Shown here: one piece after another, positions 21,892-33,230 of the stretch
Numbering within the stretch: position 1 is the stretch's first letter
How the letters are laid out: each line of letters opens with the position of its first letter
Origin: Mycocentrospora acerina
Taxonomy: Eukaryota > Ascomycota > Dothideomycetes > Pleosporales
DNA length: 64,000 nt
Assembly (NCBI GenBank): GCA_022701365.1
Contig: JAKUHH010000150.1
Coordinates: 992,001-1,056,000, forward strand
Reading direction: 5' to 3'
Translations under genes and position numbers: made by a program
The notes under the pieces: generated by a model
Told to the model about the DNA's origin: nothing
Databases searched by the model: none
The model's input: only the letters and a program-made list of their open reading frames with translations

Positions 21892-23785
21892 TGGCGTGGA
21901 GTTGGTCTTCACGCTATGTTCCGGCGAGCATCAACGACAGATATCGAGCCGTTTGGACAGTCCAAGTCGATGAGGCAGCGGGCATGTTATAGCTGGGGCA
22001 GAGGCTTCCGCCAGGAGAGGCAAGACTTTGGTTACATACGACTTGCAACTCAAGGAGCTTGGTAGAAGTCTTGGGCTTGGCATCCTCTTTTGCGAAGAGA
22101 AAGCCAAGGCTGGGCGAACTGGGTCATGCCGACTGTAGCGAATCACCACAAATTGGCTCTAGCAGCTGCTGAAGCCCACAAGACGGAATGCGGCAAATAG
22201 CCGGTCTTTGACATTTTGGAGCATCGGCCTTCGCTGTGCTCTCTTGGCCAGCCCAGCGGCGATGCTGAGCGACGCTGAGTAACTGCCTGCCGGTCCTTGA
22301 AGGTGATCAAACGTGCTGGTGTAGCCGGGATGCCGTGCTGAGAGGCCCTTGGTAGCGCAGCAAGCCCGTCCATTGTGCCTCTGGATGACATCCAAAAAGG
22401 CTGGAAGGCTGGAGGTCTGGCTGCCTGAGGACACACGCGTCGACGTCGCCAAGCATGTTCAGAGCAGAGGCGCCTGCTAGCCAGCTAACGACAATTCGCA
22501 TCATATGCAGAAAACCTTGCCCATATCTGTGCGATGGACTACTCCACCCATTAGTAGCTGCCGAGCCCTAAGAAGATCGCGAGTCGTTGCAGTTGTGCTT
22601 TGTGATGCCGCTGTGCAATATGCTGAGCGCTCCAGCAGAAGCCTTGGGGCGGAGCCGGGTGCCGCTAGCCGACATTGGCAGATATAGCCAAACATCACGT
22701 GCAGAGACCTCAATTTCGTACCGGCAATACCAAGCCGAGCTGAAACGAGGGTGATCTTCGCCTTGGCGTTTAACGGTTTAGAGACGACCTCGCATCAACT
22801 GCTATCAACATCATTGATCGACCTGCTTGTATCGTCAACATTGTTCGCATCGGCGCCGGCTTCCTTGGCTCTGTCGTTGCTGGGTTGGATGCTGGACGGG
22901 CCGATCTACGCTCTGTGGAGAAGGCTGTTCTAAATGTATGACGAATATGCGACACCTCATTCGCAACCGCCTAGGTAATTCGAAGGATACGATACATTGC
23001 CAGACTCCCCTGCTGTTTCGGCGATCGCGGAATTACCTCCGTCAGTAAACTGCGATTGTTCAAACTACTACCATCACGGCGGACATCTGGGCAAAAAGGC
23101 GCAGCGTAAGAGATGGAAGTAGTCTATGTATTGCTGGAGGCAATGCCACGGTTACCGAGTGGGCAGTCGCGGAGGGGTGAGCTTTCTTTCTCACTCAACA
23201 AATCAGGGTCGTTCCAACAAGGGCGCATCGCCTGACTGGTAACACGTACGCGCGCACGCTCCACCAACATGAGGCCAAGCCAGTAAGCCATGTTGGTGTC
23301 TGGGTTATCTTGAGCAACTTGTTTCTTCCTCGAGTATGGTAATGTATTTCTGTCATAGCTTCAATTATCAGTATATGAGTATACCACCTTGTTCCCCCGC
23401 TACTGATTTAGTGTGGTTTACCCAAGCAAATGTTTCCCACCACCAATATGACACTACTTGAGTAAAGTTCACCATGCAAAACCTGTGACAGACGGTCCAT
23501 TTGAGTACTCGTTTTCGACCAAACTTTACAATTTTGATGTCATCGCCCCTCTCTGCTGCGGAAGTAATGAAACCACAGAGTAGAAGTACACCCTACTCAG
23601 CTGCTGTATCACAATGCATTTCCAGTTAACCAGCTCAGGGCATAGGTCACCATTACCAGCGAACCAAAGAAAAAACTTCACTTACCCTAAACCATGGTTT
23701 CTGATTAAAATATTCATCTCCATCAAAAGTCACATTCAATACATATTTCTCTCTCTCCCAACCACCTCCAATCAACCCACCATGC
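21892..23785. other. Long intergenic stretch, no supported gene
   Basis: This 1.9-kb stretch contains only short frames on both strands, none with a recognised motif or splice continuity. The left half is G+C-richer than the right half. I found no tRNA-like cloverleaf or inverted terminal repeats by eye. Confidence 0.45.
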
Positions 23786-24367
23786 ATGCACACAAATCCC
23801 AAATCTTTTCACAAGAAAATCCTCTCCTCCTCCCCGGCAAAAATGCACACAACCTGCCACAAACGCTCAACCAACCCAGCCCCTCCCAAACGTCCCAGCG
23901 ATCCCGCAAACCCCAACCCACTCCCCCACCCCTTCACCTGGGACGAAGACACTTCGCGCTCCAACCACCCAAAAGCAAGAACGCATCTAGGCCGCCTCGC
24001 CAACCGCCTCGAAACCCACACCAGCGAGCCCAGCATAGTAACTTACGCCGCACTGAGGCGCACGCAGGCGCGCTTGCATGGCGAAGGACATTGCTACAGG
24101 GATTATGTGGATCATGAAAGAGAGACTGGGAGTAGGGCTGGGACCAGCACTGTGGGCGTTGGACGGGAAGAATATGTAGGTACAGGTATAAATGGAGGTG
24201 AAGAGTTGGGAAGGAAGTGGGGAAAGCGAAAGAAAGAGAGAGAGACGAGAGACGTAAACGGGAATGGACGAAAAGGTTGGAATTGTGGGAGGTGGTTTGC
24301 TGTGAAGATATGTGAGATTTGGCGGGTTAAGGGGCTGATGAAACATGGATTGAGGGGGAGAGGATAG
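23786..24367 (+). CDS. Hypothetical basic protein (193 aa)
   Basis: A single open frame. The first 50 residues are Pro/Ser/Lys-rich. The middle has WDEDTSRSNHPKARTHLGRL and then SIVTYAALRRTQARLHGEGH, which look protein-like. The end is Gly/Arg-rich with an amphipathic Trp-containing helix. No domain is recognised. A second start four bases upstream (23782) opens a different, Pro-rich frame, so either frame or neither may be used. Antisense frames of similar length also exist. This is a candidate only. Confidence 0.3.
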   Translation: MHTNPKSFHKKILSSSPAKMHTTCHKRSTNPAPPKRPSDPANPNPLPHPFTWDEDTSRSNHPKARTHLGRLANRLETHTSEPSIVTYAALRRTQARLHGEGHCYRDYVDHERETGSRAGTSTVGVGREEYVGTGINGGEELGRKWGKRKKERETRDVNGNGRKGWNCGRWFAVKICEIWRVKGLMKHGLRGRG

Positions 24368-24773
24368 GGAGGCTTGACGGTGGCTGTGTGGTTAGGTGGG
24401 GATGCTGGTAAGTCTAGATGCTTGGGGCTTGCAGTGAGATCAGGTGTCAGGTCTTTTGAATTGGTCGTCAGGAAGCGAACAAATTTCGTAAGCTTCACCT
24501 TTTAGTGATAAAAATTGGTACCATATTAGAGTAGTCATGTTGTGATTCTACCATCTAATAATGTCCGTATGTATGGATTGTGCGTCGTTGGCGACTAGTA
24601 GAACTCCAATTCACAAAAACTACCTCAATGGCCCCAGCGCAGAAGAGAACATTCATTGCCATCTCGTCAATCCCGATGATAAAGACAAATATGAACAAGC
24701 AAAAGCTACTCGACCCTAACCTCAGCGGCAAGAAATTCGACCTAGTCTCCGCAAATGCTCTTCATCCTCCTTT
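24368..24773. other. Intergenic spacer, nothing seen
   Basis: This 406-bp spacer lies between two converging genes and has no ORF above background. It should hold the 3' ends of both neighbours. Confidence 0.4.
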
Positions 24774-26293
24774 TCAGTCGATCCAACAGTCTCTCGATCC
24801 AACCGAGCTTGTGACGATGTTAACAAACTGTCTAACACCAAAGCAATATGTCAGACTCGTACTCATACCTTTCATGTAAACCGCAATGTCCTCTGGAGTC
24901 ACCGGCTCTCTCTCGCTGTGTTCAACCAGAATTTGGTCAATTACTACGACTATATTGCGCTCCAAAGAGCAGAGATGATGACTATCCAAGAGAGTGTAGC
25001 ATGGAAGATGATACGGGACGCTTTCGTGTCGATGTGTTACCACCTCCGGAGTTTTCAGCATCTTGACAAACTCGAATACCGAAGAGGAAATTCCCGAAGT
25101 ATTCTCCATCGCAGGGAGTAGGCCAAGCTGCTTCAAATGATGGGTGAACTTTAGGTAGTTTGTACCTGTACAACACTCTTGACACTGCGGACAAGTGTCT
25201 TTTACAGCAACTTTACAAGAGGGCAGATTGGTCATGCTGTTCAAGTAGTTATAGATAGAGGTGACAATTGACTTTAGAAGGCTAATACGATCAGCCTTGA
25301 TTTGATCTGCCAGGACTTAGTAATGGAATGAATTTGCCGACTTAACACCCCCTTACAAAGAGCTCTCAGAGGCAAGAGACCAGCAATCATCTTTCTTGAC
25401 CCAGGCACGAGTAGTTCTCCATCGGTATCAACCCGACAATGCAACTTGAGGTGTTGAGCGAGTTGAACGTAGGCTTGAGAAGCATGAGGAACATGCCAAC
25501 CGACATACAACCATTCCTCAAACCCAGGAGTGTAAAGTTTCTTCGTATAAGGACTGAGCCAATGCTTCAGATATGGCTGAGGCAAGTGTATCGTGTCGTA
25601 CTTTTGCGCAGCATTGACCAAACGCACAACTTCTTTGAAGTCGAGCTTGCTCGGAAGTTTTGAGAAAAGGCGATGTGCAATGTACATTATGAGGCGTATG
25701 GCAAGAGAGTCTTCTTCTGGCAATCGGAGCACTTTTGTTCGCGTTGAACAGTGCTTCAACCCCAACTTGCGTTTTGTAAATGAGCTTTGGCATATGACCA
25801 TTTTGTCCCAAACTGGACTGAGGTTTCGCAAGTGCGCCTCTGAGACAATAAATTTGTGTGGATTGTTTAAGCTGCCGACGATTAGTTCCACACGAGGTTC
25901 GAGGGTTGAAAAAATCTCCACAACACTGTCTGTCGTATTTTTGGTGTGTAGCTCTGAACACACGTCGCCATCAAGTGGCAGATGTTCGACCTTAGTTTGA
26001 TGCTGTGGATTCGCCTGATCGCGGCAAATTTCTGAAGCTTCTAAGTTGAAGTCATTATCTTTGAAATGCAAGCGCGAAGGGGTGGTGCTTGTCATAATGT
26101 GAGGTTGGATCTTACCCGGAGTTTCTGGCTGTAGGCCATTGTTACAGTCTTTTTCAATGAAAAGGATGACATCTGGGTCGCTCTTCTGGTCGGCATGTCG
26201 GCCTTTTTGTCGCACTGGAGAACTGAAATTGGCTGGTGCAACAGATTTCAAAGATGATGTCATGATGAAAGAAGGGAAGGTTGAAGGCTTCAT
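24774..26293 (-). CDS. BTB/POZ-like domain protein, copy 1
   Basis: Two exons, 26293-25357 and 25306-24774 (1470 nt, 489 aa), joined by a 50-nt intron. The split codon gives LRALYQIKADR. After a disordered 130-residue leader comes a BTB-like fold: VELIVGSLNNPHKFIVSEAH, LSPVWDKM, LPEEDSLAIRLIMYIAH and a helical tail KLDFKEVVRLVNAAQKYD. This is the plan of the fungal nuclear-pore/BTB superfamily, in which the domain mediates protein-protein contacts and sometimes links to Cullin-3. A Cys-rich element DTCPQCQECC follows in the C-terminal part. The last 30 residues are uncertain, since an intron there (donor near 24860) would change the end. It is related to the gene at 29083-30280. Confidence 0.75.
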
Positions 26294-26697
26294 TTGGAGA
26301 GAAAATATTTGCTGGCTGACAAGTGAAAGTTATCGTATAGTTAGTTGAAATATTCCCTTGTGATAACGATGGTAATGTGAATGTCTATTGCTGAGATGTA
26401 GTGAATAAAAAAGCTACGAGGGAACTGAGAATTCAAGGTACTCAAGACAATCCATGTTGTCTGGGCTGGCATTTTTCAGGAGTAGTGGATTCACCTAGAC
26501 GGCAATGAGGAAGTTACCGTCAAGTTTCTAGTGGAAAGAAAGACGCTATAAGCAGGAAGGCATGGGCAGTAGTGGAGTGTTGTACCATTCATATATTTTA
26601 CATTTGATATCTATACTGATGCGAATCCATGCACAACCGCATCATTCTCGTACATTTGGTACAAATACACACTATGTGAACAAACAACCCCAAGTCA
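26294..26697. other. Intergenic spacer, nothing seen
   Basis: This 404-bp AT-rich spacer lies between the COX11 stop and the start of BTB copy 1. It must include the BTB promoter and the COX11 3' end. No motif is recognised. Confidence 0.4.
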
Positions 26698-27594
26698 TCA
26701 CATAACTACAGGCGTCAAGTGCCCATCCTTGTCGTATTTTGCCTTGAAAAACGTGTAGCTCAATGTGATTGTTTCGATATTCCTCATGTCAATATCAGTG
26801 ACGAACTCAGGGTCGATGTAAAAGAAGACTGGCATATCCACTGTCTCGCCAGCGCTCAAACGCTGCTCCTCGAAGCAGAAGCATTGGATCTTGCTGAAGT
26901 ATGGCGACGCTTTGCCTGGCGTGACAGAATATGTCGCAACTCCAATGATGTCCTCGTCTGAATGGTTGGTGGCGGTGTAAAATGCGAGCGCGGTTTCACC
27001 AGGAAGAACGCGCACCTCGCGCTGCTGCGGAGTAAATTTCCAGGGTAGAACGTCGGACACGGAGCCGTTGAATGTTATGCGTAAACGACGATGCGACTCT
27101 ACAGGCCTTAGATGTTCTGCGGGGTCAATATCTGAGTTGCCACCGTGAGCTGCAGATTTGACGGGTTGTCCGCCCCAACCTGTTTGCTGGCAGATCTGCA
27201 AGTTCAAAGTTATCACACGAGGTCATGGCAGCGAGAATGCACGTGGGCATACCATCTTGTACATGGGCACCGAGCCATATGTGATGGCAACAAAGCCGAC
27301 AATGACACTGAAGACGTAGTTCCTGTCCCACCTATCAGCGCATGCACCAAGCTCGATTATCTAGCACGCATACATGACGGTACGGTTGTTCTGTTTATAT
27401 CTGGCATGCATCTGGTCCATTCTTGGCACAGTGCCATGCTGTGCCTCTCTGGAGGTATTCAAGCATCGTCGAGGTACGGAGAATGCCGGATTGCGGGCGC
27501 AGGGCAGACGAGTGAGCGAGCGTGTTGAGGCTGAGCACCTCCAAGACCCGAACGCGCGTGACGTAGATTGTCGCAATGGCGAAGCGAAGGTCAT
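26698..27594 (-). CDS. COX11: Cytochrome c oxidase copper chaperone Cox11
   Basis: Three exons: 27594-27368, 27322-27253, 27195-26698 (795 nt, 264 aa). The N-terminus is a basic presequence. One membrane helix (VFSVIVGFVAITYGSVPMY) follows, then the intermembrane-space beta-sandwich. Family marks include YKMICQQTGWGGQP, PWKFTPQQREVRVLPGE, the copper-binding IQCFCFEEQ (CFCF) and MPVFFYIDP. Cox11 delivers Cu(I) to the CuB site of Cox1. Intron 1 is placed at 27323-27367 (45 nt). A 36-nt version with an earlier acceptor also keeps frame but is less family-like and unusually short. The gene is divergent from the HIT-finger gene over 224 bp. Confidence 0.92.
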
Positions 27595-27818
27595 TTTGCG
27601 GGCAGGAGGGGTGGTTGTCTGGCAGAGAGGACTTTCGGTGGAGTGATGGATTCGCCGCGGGATTTAGCCGCTTTGGGACATCTTGGAAAGCCTGCGCTAG
27701 CGTCGCGTCGAGGAACTGGACTTTGTTTGCGACTCTTCATTTCTGCTCAACAACCCGCGAGTGTTCTTGTGCACAAGACTTTTTTTCTTCCCCAGCAATT
27801 AAATTCTAAACGTCCGCC
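27595..27818. promoter_or_regulatory. Bidirectional promoter COX11 / HIT-finger gene
   Basis: Only 224 bp separate the two start codons, so the promoters must overlap or share elements. A T-rich tract followed by cccc (about 27778-27795) sits 25-40 bp before the ATG of the plus-strand gene. No specific factor site is claimed. Confidence 0.45.
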
Positions 27819-28457
27819 ATGGCTGAAGTGCTCTGTGGTGTCTGCAACACAGAGCCCAAAAAATACAAGTGCCCGACTTGCGCGCTCCCATAGTAAGGCC
27901 GTTCAAGTCCTCACCACCACTGCGAAAGCATCCTGACACTATCCAGCTGCTCAATCGCCTGCTTCAAACCCCACAAAGCAACACACCCCGCCGTCACAAC
28001 CAACCCTTCGCCCAGCAGCATCCCCTCCCTCCCGCAACCACCTCCACCCGCGCCTATTCCAAAATACATAAAGTCAAAGACCGACTTCTCCGTCCTCGCC
28101 ACAAGTCCAAAGTTTCAAGAACTCCTTAAATCATACCCCACACTACTCGCCTCGCTCCAGCGCGTATATGCCACGACTATCGAGCCAGACCCAGAGGAAG
28201 AAGCCCGGCGTCGCAGGATGACGAGAGGAGGCTTCAGAGGACGCGGGAGTCGAGGACGGGGTGGAAGACGGGGCGGGCACAATGATAGGGAGCCTCCGAG
28301 GTGGACGCAAAAGAAGGGCGATGCTGATGCGATGAAGATGTTGAAGGAGTTCAGAAGTGGAGATACTGGGAAAGAGGGAGAAGGTATGGCGGCATTTGTG
28401 CAGTTGGTTAGTGAAATGTACGGCGAGGGAAACAAGGGAAAAGAGGCCGAAGACTGA
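27819..28457 (+). CDS. HIT-type zinc-finger protein with an RGG-like region
   Basis: Two exons, 27819-27892 and 27947-28457 (585 nt, 194 aa). Residues 1-40 form a zf-HIT module: LCGVCNTEPKKYKCPTCALP, then YCSIACFKPHK (paired Cys plus final Cys/His, split by the intron). Such fingers occur in Hit1/ZNHIT3 (box C/D snoRNP assembly) and related complex-assembly factors. Then come a Pro-rich linker, a helical SPKFQELLKSYPTLLASLQ segment seen in the Hit1-like group, and an Arg/Gly tract (GGFRGRGSRGRGGRRGG, about residues 130-146) that should bind RNA or proteins. The family call is firm for the finger and tentative for the exact ortholog. Confidence 0.85.
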
Positions 28458-29082
28458 AGAAAAAGATATTGTGAAAAGAACAACTACGAGAGAAGAGGAC
28501 ACAAAGTGGTATCAGGACGTTGCCTCACGACAGACGCATCGAACGTACGGGCTAGGCTTCGAAAGGATCGAGTTCAACGATCCGTATGTTCGAGATTTTC
28601 TTTAGATTGGACTCTTAAAAGAAATGCTGGAAGTGTTGCTGCGCAAGACTAGGGTTAGGTAGTCCGCGGTGGAGTACATTTTTGCAATGTTGGGAGAGCT
28701 AGGCGAAATAGGTAGTTCCCTTTTGAACACATCCAAGCAGCTAATACTGCAAAAAGGAGAATGGTTATCAGAAGATGCAATGTAAGCAAATAGGTAGAAA
28801 CTAGAGACGACTCATAGTCTTTGTCGTTGAACCTCTCAACACTGGCAGCTGAGCAAATCCTAGCCTTCTGGTTCCTCATAGATTCCCATCTGAAATATAC
28901 AACGATTATTCTAGTAGATCCAAACGAGCCACAGATCTAGAAATTCACCTTGCATTGTCTTGTTGACAATTTATATCCTAACATACTTCGATGACGCAGA
29001 GCATTAGATCGTACCTACCTAGACAGATAATTTCTTCCTACATCCTATAAGTTCATAAGCAGCAGCCATGACTTGCCAGAAC
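28458..29082. other. Intergenic spacer, no supported gene
   Basis: This 625-bp stretch lies between two converging genes. A short minus-strand frame (28655-28879) encodes a hydrophobic helix but lacks other support. Nothing else is seen. Confidence 0.4.
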
Positions 29083-30280
29083 TTACCTCTTTTCATCGCG
29101 CCTAGTTCCGTAACCATTGCGCCTAGTTTCGTAACCATTATGCCCATACCTCTTAAGAAGTGTACTAGCTTTACCAACGATACCGAAATCGCCATGACAG
29201 CCATGACACGGATGCAACTCGTCAGAGGTGAAACGGCCAGAGTTCTGATACTTGCCCATTTTATTTAGGGCTGTCCAGTAAAAGATGGCGCTGTCCTGCA
29301 TTGCCAATTCATTCTCAGGAAGCGGATCGAGCCTTGCATACTGGAACCCTCTCATCAAAATACCGATTCGACGTATAGAACACGCTTCATCGCCGCATCT
29401 ATTAGTCCTTTTATTAAGTGCCAGAGCCAAGGCCGATTTGCAGATGTGCAACAGCCCCCGAAGAATCGTGATCCGGGTTTTCTCCAACCGCTCTAACAAA
29501 AAATATCAATCAGATTGACACGTCCCAATCCTCTAGGATTCAGAAAAGTATAGGCTTACCTAAAATTCTTGGGGGGATGTCTGATCGTAGCTGCTCTCGT
29601 TGGCCCCTATGTCCCAAGAACGAGTAAGACCCTTTTTCGTATTCAACACTCAGAGCGAACCTGTTGATCAGCTCCTCGTAGTGCTCTTCGATTCCAAAAA
29701 TTCCATGCACAACTATGCGGTACTGGTCACCAAACACAAGGGGCCATCCGACATGCTTGTCAACTGGCAACCACTTCATCACCTCGACACCAGCTCGTGC
29801 AACATCGCCAAGATCGTACTTGTCAGCTAACAGTGCAAGACTCATGAGGTCGATGAAATTCAAACGACTAGGTAGCTCGCGAAACTGCCAATGAGCGATC
29901 CGGAGAATGAGTAGGAAGGCATAGCAGGAATCCTCTGGAAAGTGAATCTCAGACATGTTACTTTCAGCCCAGCGCCCGTTTAGCATCCTGGCCCAAACTT
30001 GGCTAGAGTTTCGAAAGGAGCCCTTGCTGATGCGGAAGGCTTTTTGACCGTCGGGATGTTTGGGAGTACCGACGATGAGTGTGAGGTCGTACATTTCATC
30101 GATGGTGACGATCTCGAGGTGTGGATTGGTGATTGTTTGCTTGTTGTTGAAAGTGATGATGGATGATTCTAGTTGGGTGTCACCAAAGAGAGAGTCAGTA
30201 GTAGTGGCAGTAACCGTATTGACGGTATCTGCAGCGTCAGGGACACCTCCTTTCACCTTCGAAGCACCAGGTTTAAACAT
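29083..30280 (-). CDS. BTB/POZ-like domain protein, copy 2
   Basis: Two exons, 30280-29560 and 29492-29083 (1131 nt, 376 aa). The ATG at 30280 (MFKPGASKVKGG) is used because the frame upstream opens only at GTG. The BTB-like core has YDLTLIVGTPKHPDGQKAF, SSQVWARML, FPEDSCYAFLLILRIAH and LNFIDLMSLALLADKYDLGD. It aligns by eye with copy 1 (LPSRLNFIDL against LPSKLDFKEV; LLADKYD against NAAQKYD). The intron falls at the equivalent place and phase in both (ILE-RLEKTRI against ALY-QIKADRI). A CxxC element (HPCHGCHGDF) lies near the C-terminus, which then carries a 7-residue tandem duplication. Its role is unknown beyond BTB protein-protein contact. Confidence 0.77.
29098..29139. repeat. Two 21-bp tandem units in the 3' end of BTB copy 2
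   Basis: Units 29098-29118 and 29119-29139 differ at one base. They are in frame and add a seven-residue repeat (NGYETRR / NGYGTRR type) to the basic C-terminus. Confidence 0.85.
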
Positions 30281-30722
30281 GTTGACTGGCTTCTTGAGAT
30301 TGGCGAGAGAGTCAATTAGTTGAAGGTGTCTGTCTGTCACTTATATTGTCTCTGAGAAGCAATGGCAGTGAAACATGGACAATCATAGGTGACCGGTGAA
30401 AGATGAAAGGGACGGAGAAAGGCAAAAAATTTGAATAGAGAGAGCCCCGGTGAGTGAACCGAACACTGGAGTCTCAATACGTGTGGTGAACCATACGGTA
30501 CTAGTAGCCTGATAAAAACTCCTGGAGCACAACAACCCTCTTCCACACAGCAATGCCAGTCGACCTGGCCTGTCTTCACCCACAATTCTTTGGGTCTTAC
30601 ACAGGTATAGGATGAAGAACAGTAGTAGACATTTACTTCACATCAATACTAAGAGTACTCACAGCCCTCAGTGGCCAAATGCTTCGCAACAGCACTTCCT
30701 TATCAACACCACATCATACCTC
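30281..30722. other. Intergenic spacer upstream of BTB copy 2
   Basis: This 442-bp stretch holds the presumed promoter of BTB copy 2 and the 3' end of the alcohol dehydrogenase gene, which is transcribed the same way. No ORF or motif is recognised. Confidence 0.4.
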
Positions 30723-31952
30723 CTACAACTCCAACACTACCCTACCCTGCAACCTTCCCTCATTCATCTCCTTGAAAACTTCTGCCAAGTTCTCCATCTT
30801 CTCAGTCCTGAAATGCGTCTTGATGATTCCTCGAGCCGCAAAGTCCATCGTCTCAATCGCTTCCTTCCTCGACCCCACTGCAGACCCAACAACCGCCAAG
30901 GCCTTTGCGACCACCAAACCCGGAATCGCAAACGGCACTGGGTCTCCCTCAGGGATACCCACACAGACAACCCTTCCGCCAAATCGAAGCAGATTAATGC
31001 TCTGCTCATACGCCTTGTTATTCGCCGTGCAGACGATAACAGCATGTGCGCCCAACCCGCCCGTCAACTCCAAGACTGCCTCTTCAACCGAGGCTGTACC
31101 GTCAACAGGAATAAAGTGCTCTGCCCCGCTTTCCATAACGATGTCTTTCTTGGATGAGTGATCAATACCGATGATCCTATGGCCGATACCCTTGGCGCCA
31201 AACTGCACGGCGAGATGACCTAGACCACCTCCCGCACCTGAGATGACAACCCAGTTCCCCGATTCGGCATTTGCTTTGCGTAGCGCCGAATAGACCGTTA
31301 CGCCGGCGCAGAGGAGGGGTGCGGCAGCTGCGGAGTCGAGACCGTCCGGGATGGGGGTTACGTAGTTGGCAGGTGAGAGGACGTACTGCTGGAATGTGCC
31401 GGGGGTGTAGTATCCTGAGATTTTCTGTTGCAACAATATCAGCATGCTGATTACTCAAAGTATGGAAAGAAAAAAGCCGAGGTGTGGGGGGACTTACTCC
31501 GCTGAAGCAGTTGGCGTCCGCTCCTGCTCTGCATGCCTCGCACGCCTCGCAAATCCCCGCCATCCACTTGATTCCCACACGATCGCCAGTCTTGACTGCT
31601 GCATTGTCCGTCCCAGGACCCATCTTTACAATCTTGCCAACACCCTCGTGCCCGCCCACCTGACCCGCTTGCGTGGGGAAGGGAAGAGTCTTCCACGCAT
31701 TCAGCATGACGCCCATATCCGAGTGGCACACTCCAGAGTGAGTCCTAAAAAAAAGATGAAAGTCAGCTTTCTTCCCCCCCTCCCATTTTGGACAAAAATA
31801 TAGATTGTGCAAGAAATGAAAAAAAAGACGTACAAATTAATCAACACCTCACCCGGCCCAGGCTCCGGCATATCCAACTCCTCAATCTTGATCGAAATCT
31901 CTCCAGGCTTGTCATAGACAGCAGCCTTGTACTTCTTGGGTAGTTCCGTCAT
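30723..31952 (-). CDS. Zinc-dependent alcohol dehydrogenase (ADH1-type)
   Basis: Three exons: 31952-31834, 31744-31498, 31424-30723 (1068 nt, 355 aa). Catalytic zinc ligands are Cys46 in HSGVCHSDMG and His72 in GGHEGVG. Four structural-zinc Cys lie in CEACEACRAGADANC, with the C-x2-C-x2-C-x7-C spacing of yeast ADH. The NAD-binding Rossmann loop is SGAGGGLGHLAVQ. It begins MTELPKKYKAAVYDKPGE, with no mitochondrial presequence, so it is probably cytosolic. It interconverts primary alcohols and aldehydes with NAD(H). A long repeat-rich leader region lies upstream, which would suit a strongly regulated promoter. Confidence 0.93.
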
Positions 31953-32449
31953 CCTGTCCTATTCAATTGTATTTTTCTTTTCCTTTTGGCGGTCCGATTC
32001 GTTTCCAGAAGTATCGTCGCACACAATCAACGGCAGTAATTTCTGTGGTGGACAGAAGAAAGAAAAGAGGTAGGTAGATATGGTAGATAAGTAGATACGT
32101 AGATTTGCCAACAACAATAATCTCGAATCAAGTCACACGAACAAAAGTTTATATGTATATTTGTATAGCAAAAAAAAAGGTAAGAGAGAAAAGAGAATCT
32201 CGGTAAAACACGGTAAAAACATCACCCTTACCTCTTTATATACGTACATACATGCACACACACATACCTGCATACACGTTGCATAGCCACCCACATCTAC
32301 TCCACACATGCACACATGCACACACATCTACCGATCTCTACCCCTCTCCGGTATCTCTCGCCCGCTAGCCGCACTTACTAGCACGCCCCTAGTCCTAGCC
32401 CCGCGGGAGGTGCAAGCTCGGCAATCTCAAGTGGGCGGGGAGAAGATAC

Positions 32450-32492
32450 GGAGAGAGAGACGGAGAGAGAGAGAGGGAGAGAGGGAGAGAGA
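32450..32492. repeat. GA-rich microsatellite
   Basis: An imperfect (GA)n purine tract, interrupted by ACGG and GGG. Confidence 0.85.
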
Positions 32493-32738
32493 AACGACCC
32501 TTTACCCCTCATTTGGCCTATCTAATGCGGGGGCTGCCAACCCCTGGATCTACGTCATGAGACCACCCCCTCGGGTAATGGATGTAGAGAGTGTGAGGAT
32601 CGGCATTTGTGAGAGTGGGTGGCAGTTGGGTTTGGCGGGGGGGAATTATGCGTGCACGTGTGCACGTGTGCGCGTGTGGGTAAGATACGTGCGGGAGCTG
32701 CGGGACGCGGTCGGTTGGAACTGTCCGACGCCGGTACT

Positions 32739-32762
32739 TGTGTGTGTGTGTGTGTGTGTGTG
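32739..32762. repeat. (TG)12 microsatellite
   Basis: Twelve uninterrupted TG dinucleotides. Confidence 0.95.
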
Positions 32763-33230
32763 CATTGATTGACGAAGAACAGGGAGGAGGGGACAAGGGC
32801 AAGAACAAGAGCAAGAACAAGAGCAAGTTGCGGCAAGAAAATGAATGAATAGCAGGCAGTGTGGATATTGCTCGATATAGGTACAAACAACTCCTCGTCC
32901 AGATATCCCATCATTTGGGGAAAAACGCCTGTCGGATCCAGCTCGACACGACCCTGCACCTAGCTAACCGGTCTCATACAATGCGCCTCTCAAATGGTAT
33001 CGTACAAGTCATTTGCGAAGCGAAGGCTGAGCTCAAAAAAAGAGAGAAACGAACAGAATTACACTGCCAAAAGTCCACCGCATTACGCCGAACCAAACAC
33101 CAAAATAGATGTCTCCAAACAATGCTTCTCCGTTCCATGCTGAATTCTATTTGATACCGCGTAGATCGATTAAGGCCATGTGAGGTGGTAGAAGTTTTTT
33201 TTAAAAGTGAATATGCAAGGTGCTGGCAGA

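Larger units (their letters stand above)
31953..33230. other. Repeat-rich spacer upstream of the ADH gene
   Basis: This 1.28-kb stretch has no supported gene. It contains purine/pyrimidine and CA/TG microsatellites: a CACACATGCA-type tract at about 32250-32330, a GA-rich tract at about 32450-32492, alternating TG at 32739-32762 and two 12-bp AAGAACAAGAGC units at about 32800-32826. The first 400 bp form the ADH promoter and leader. The right end holds the STE11 3' region. Confidence 0.6.

Noticed and set aside
25307..25352. BTB copy 1 intron with donor gtgtta at 25352
   Set aside because: The donor gtaagg at 25356 with acceptor cag gives better consensus, and the split position matches the paralog.
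27332..27367. 36-nt intron in COX11
   Set aside because: It keeps frame but is shorter than normal fungal introns. The 45-nt choice (27323-27367) gives a better membrane helix.
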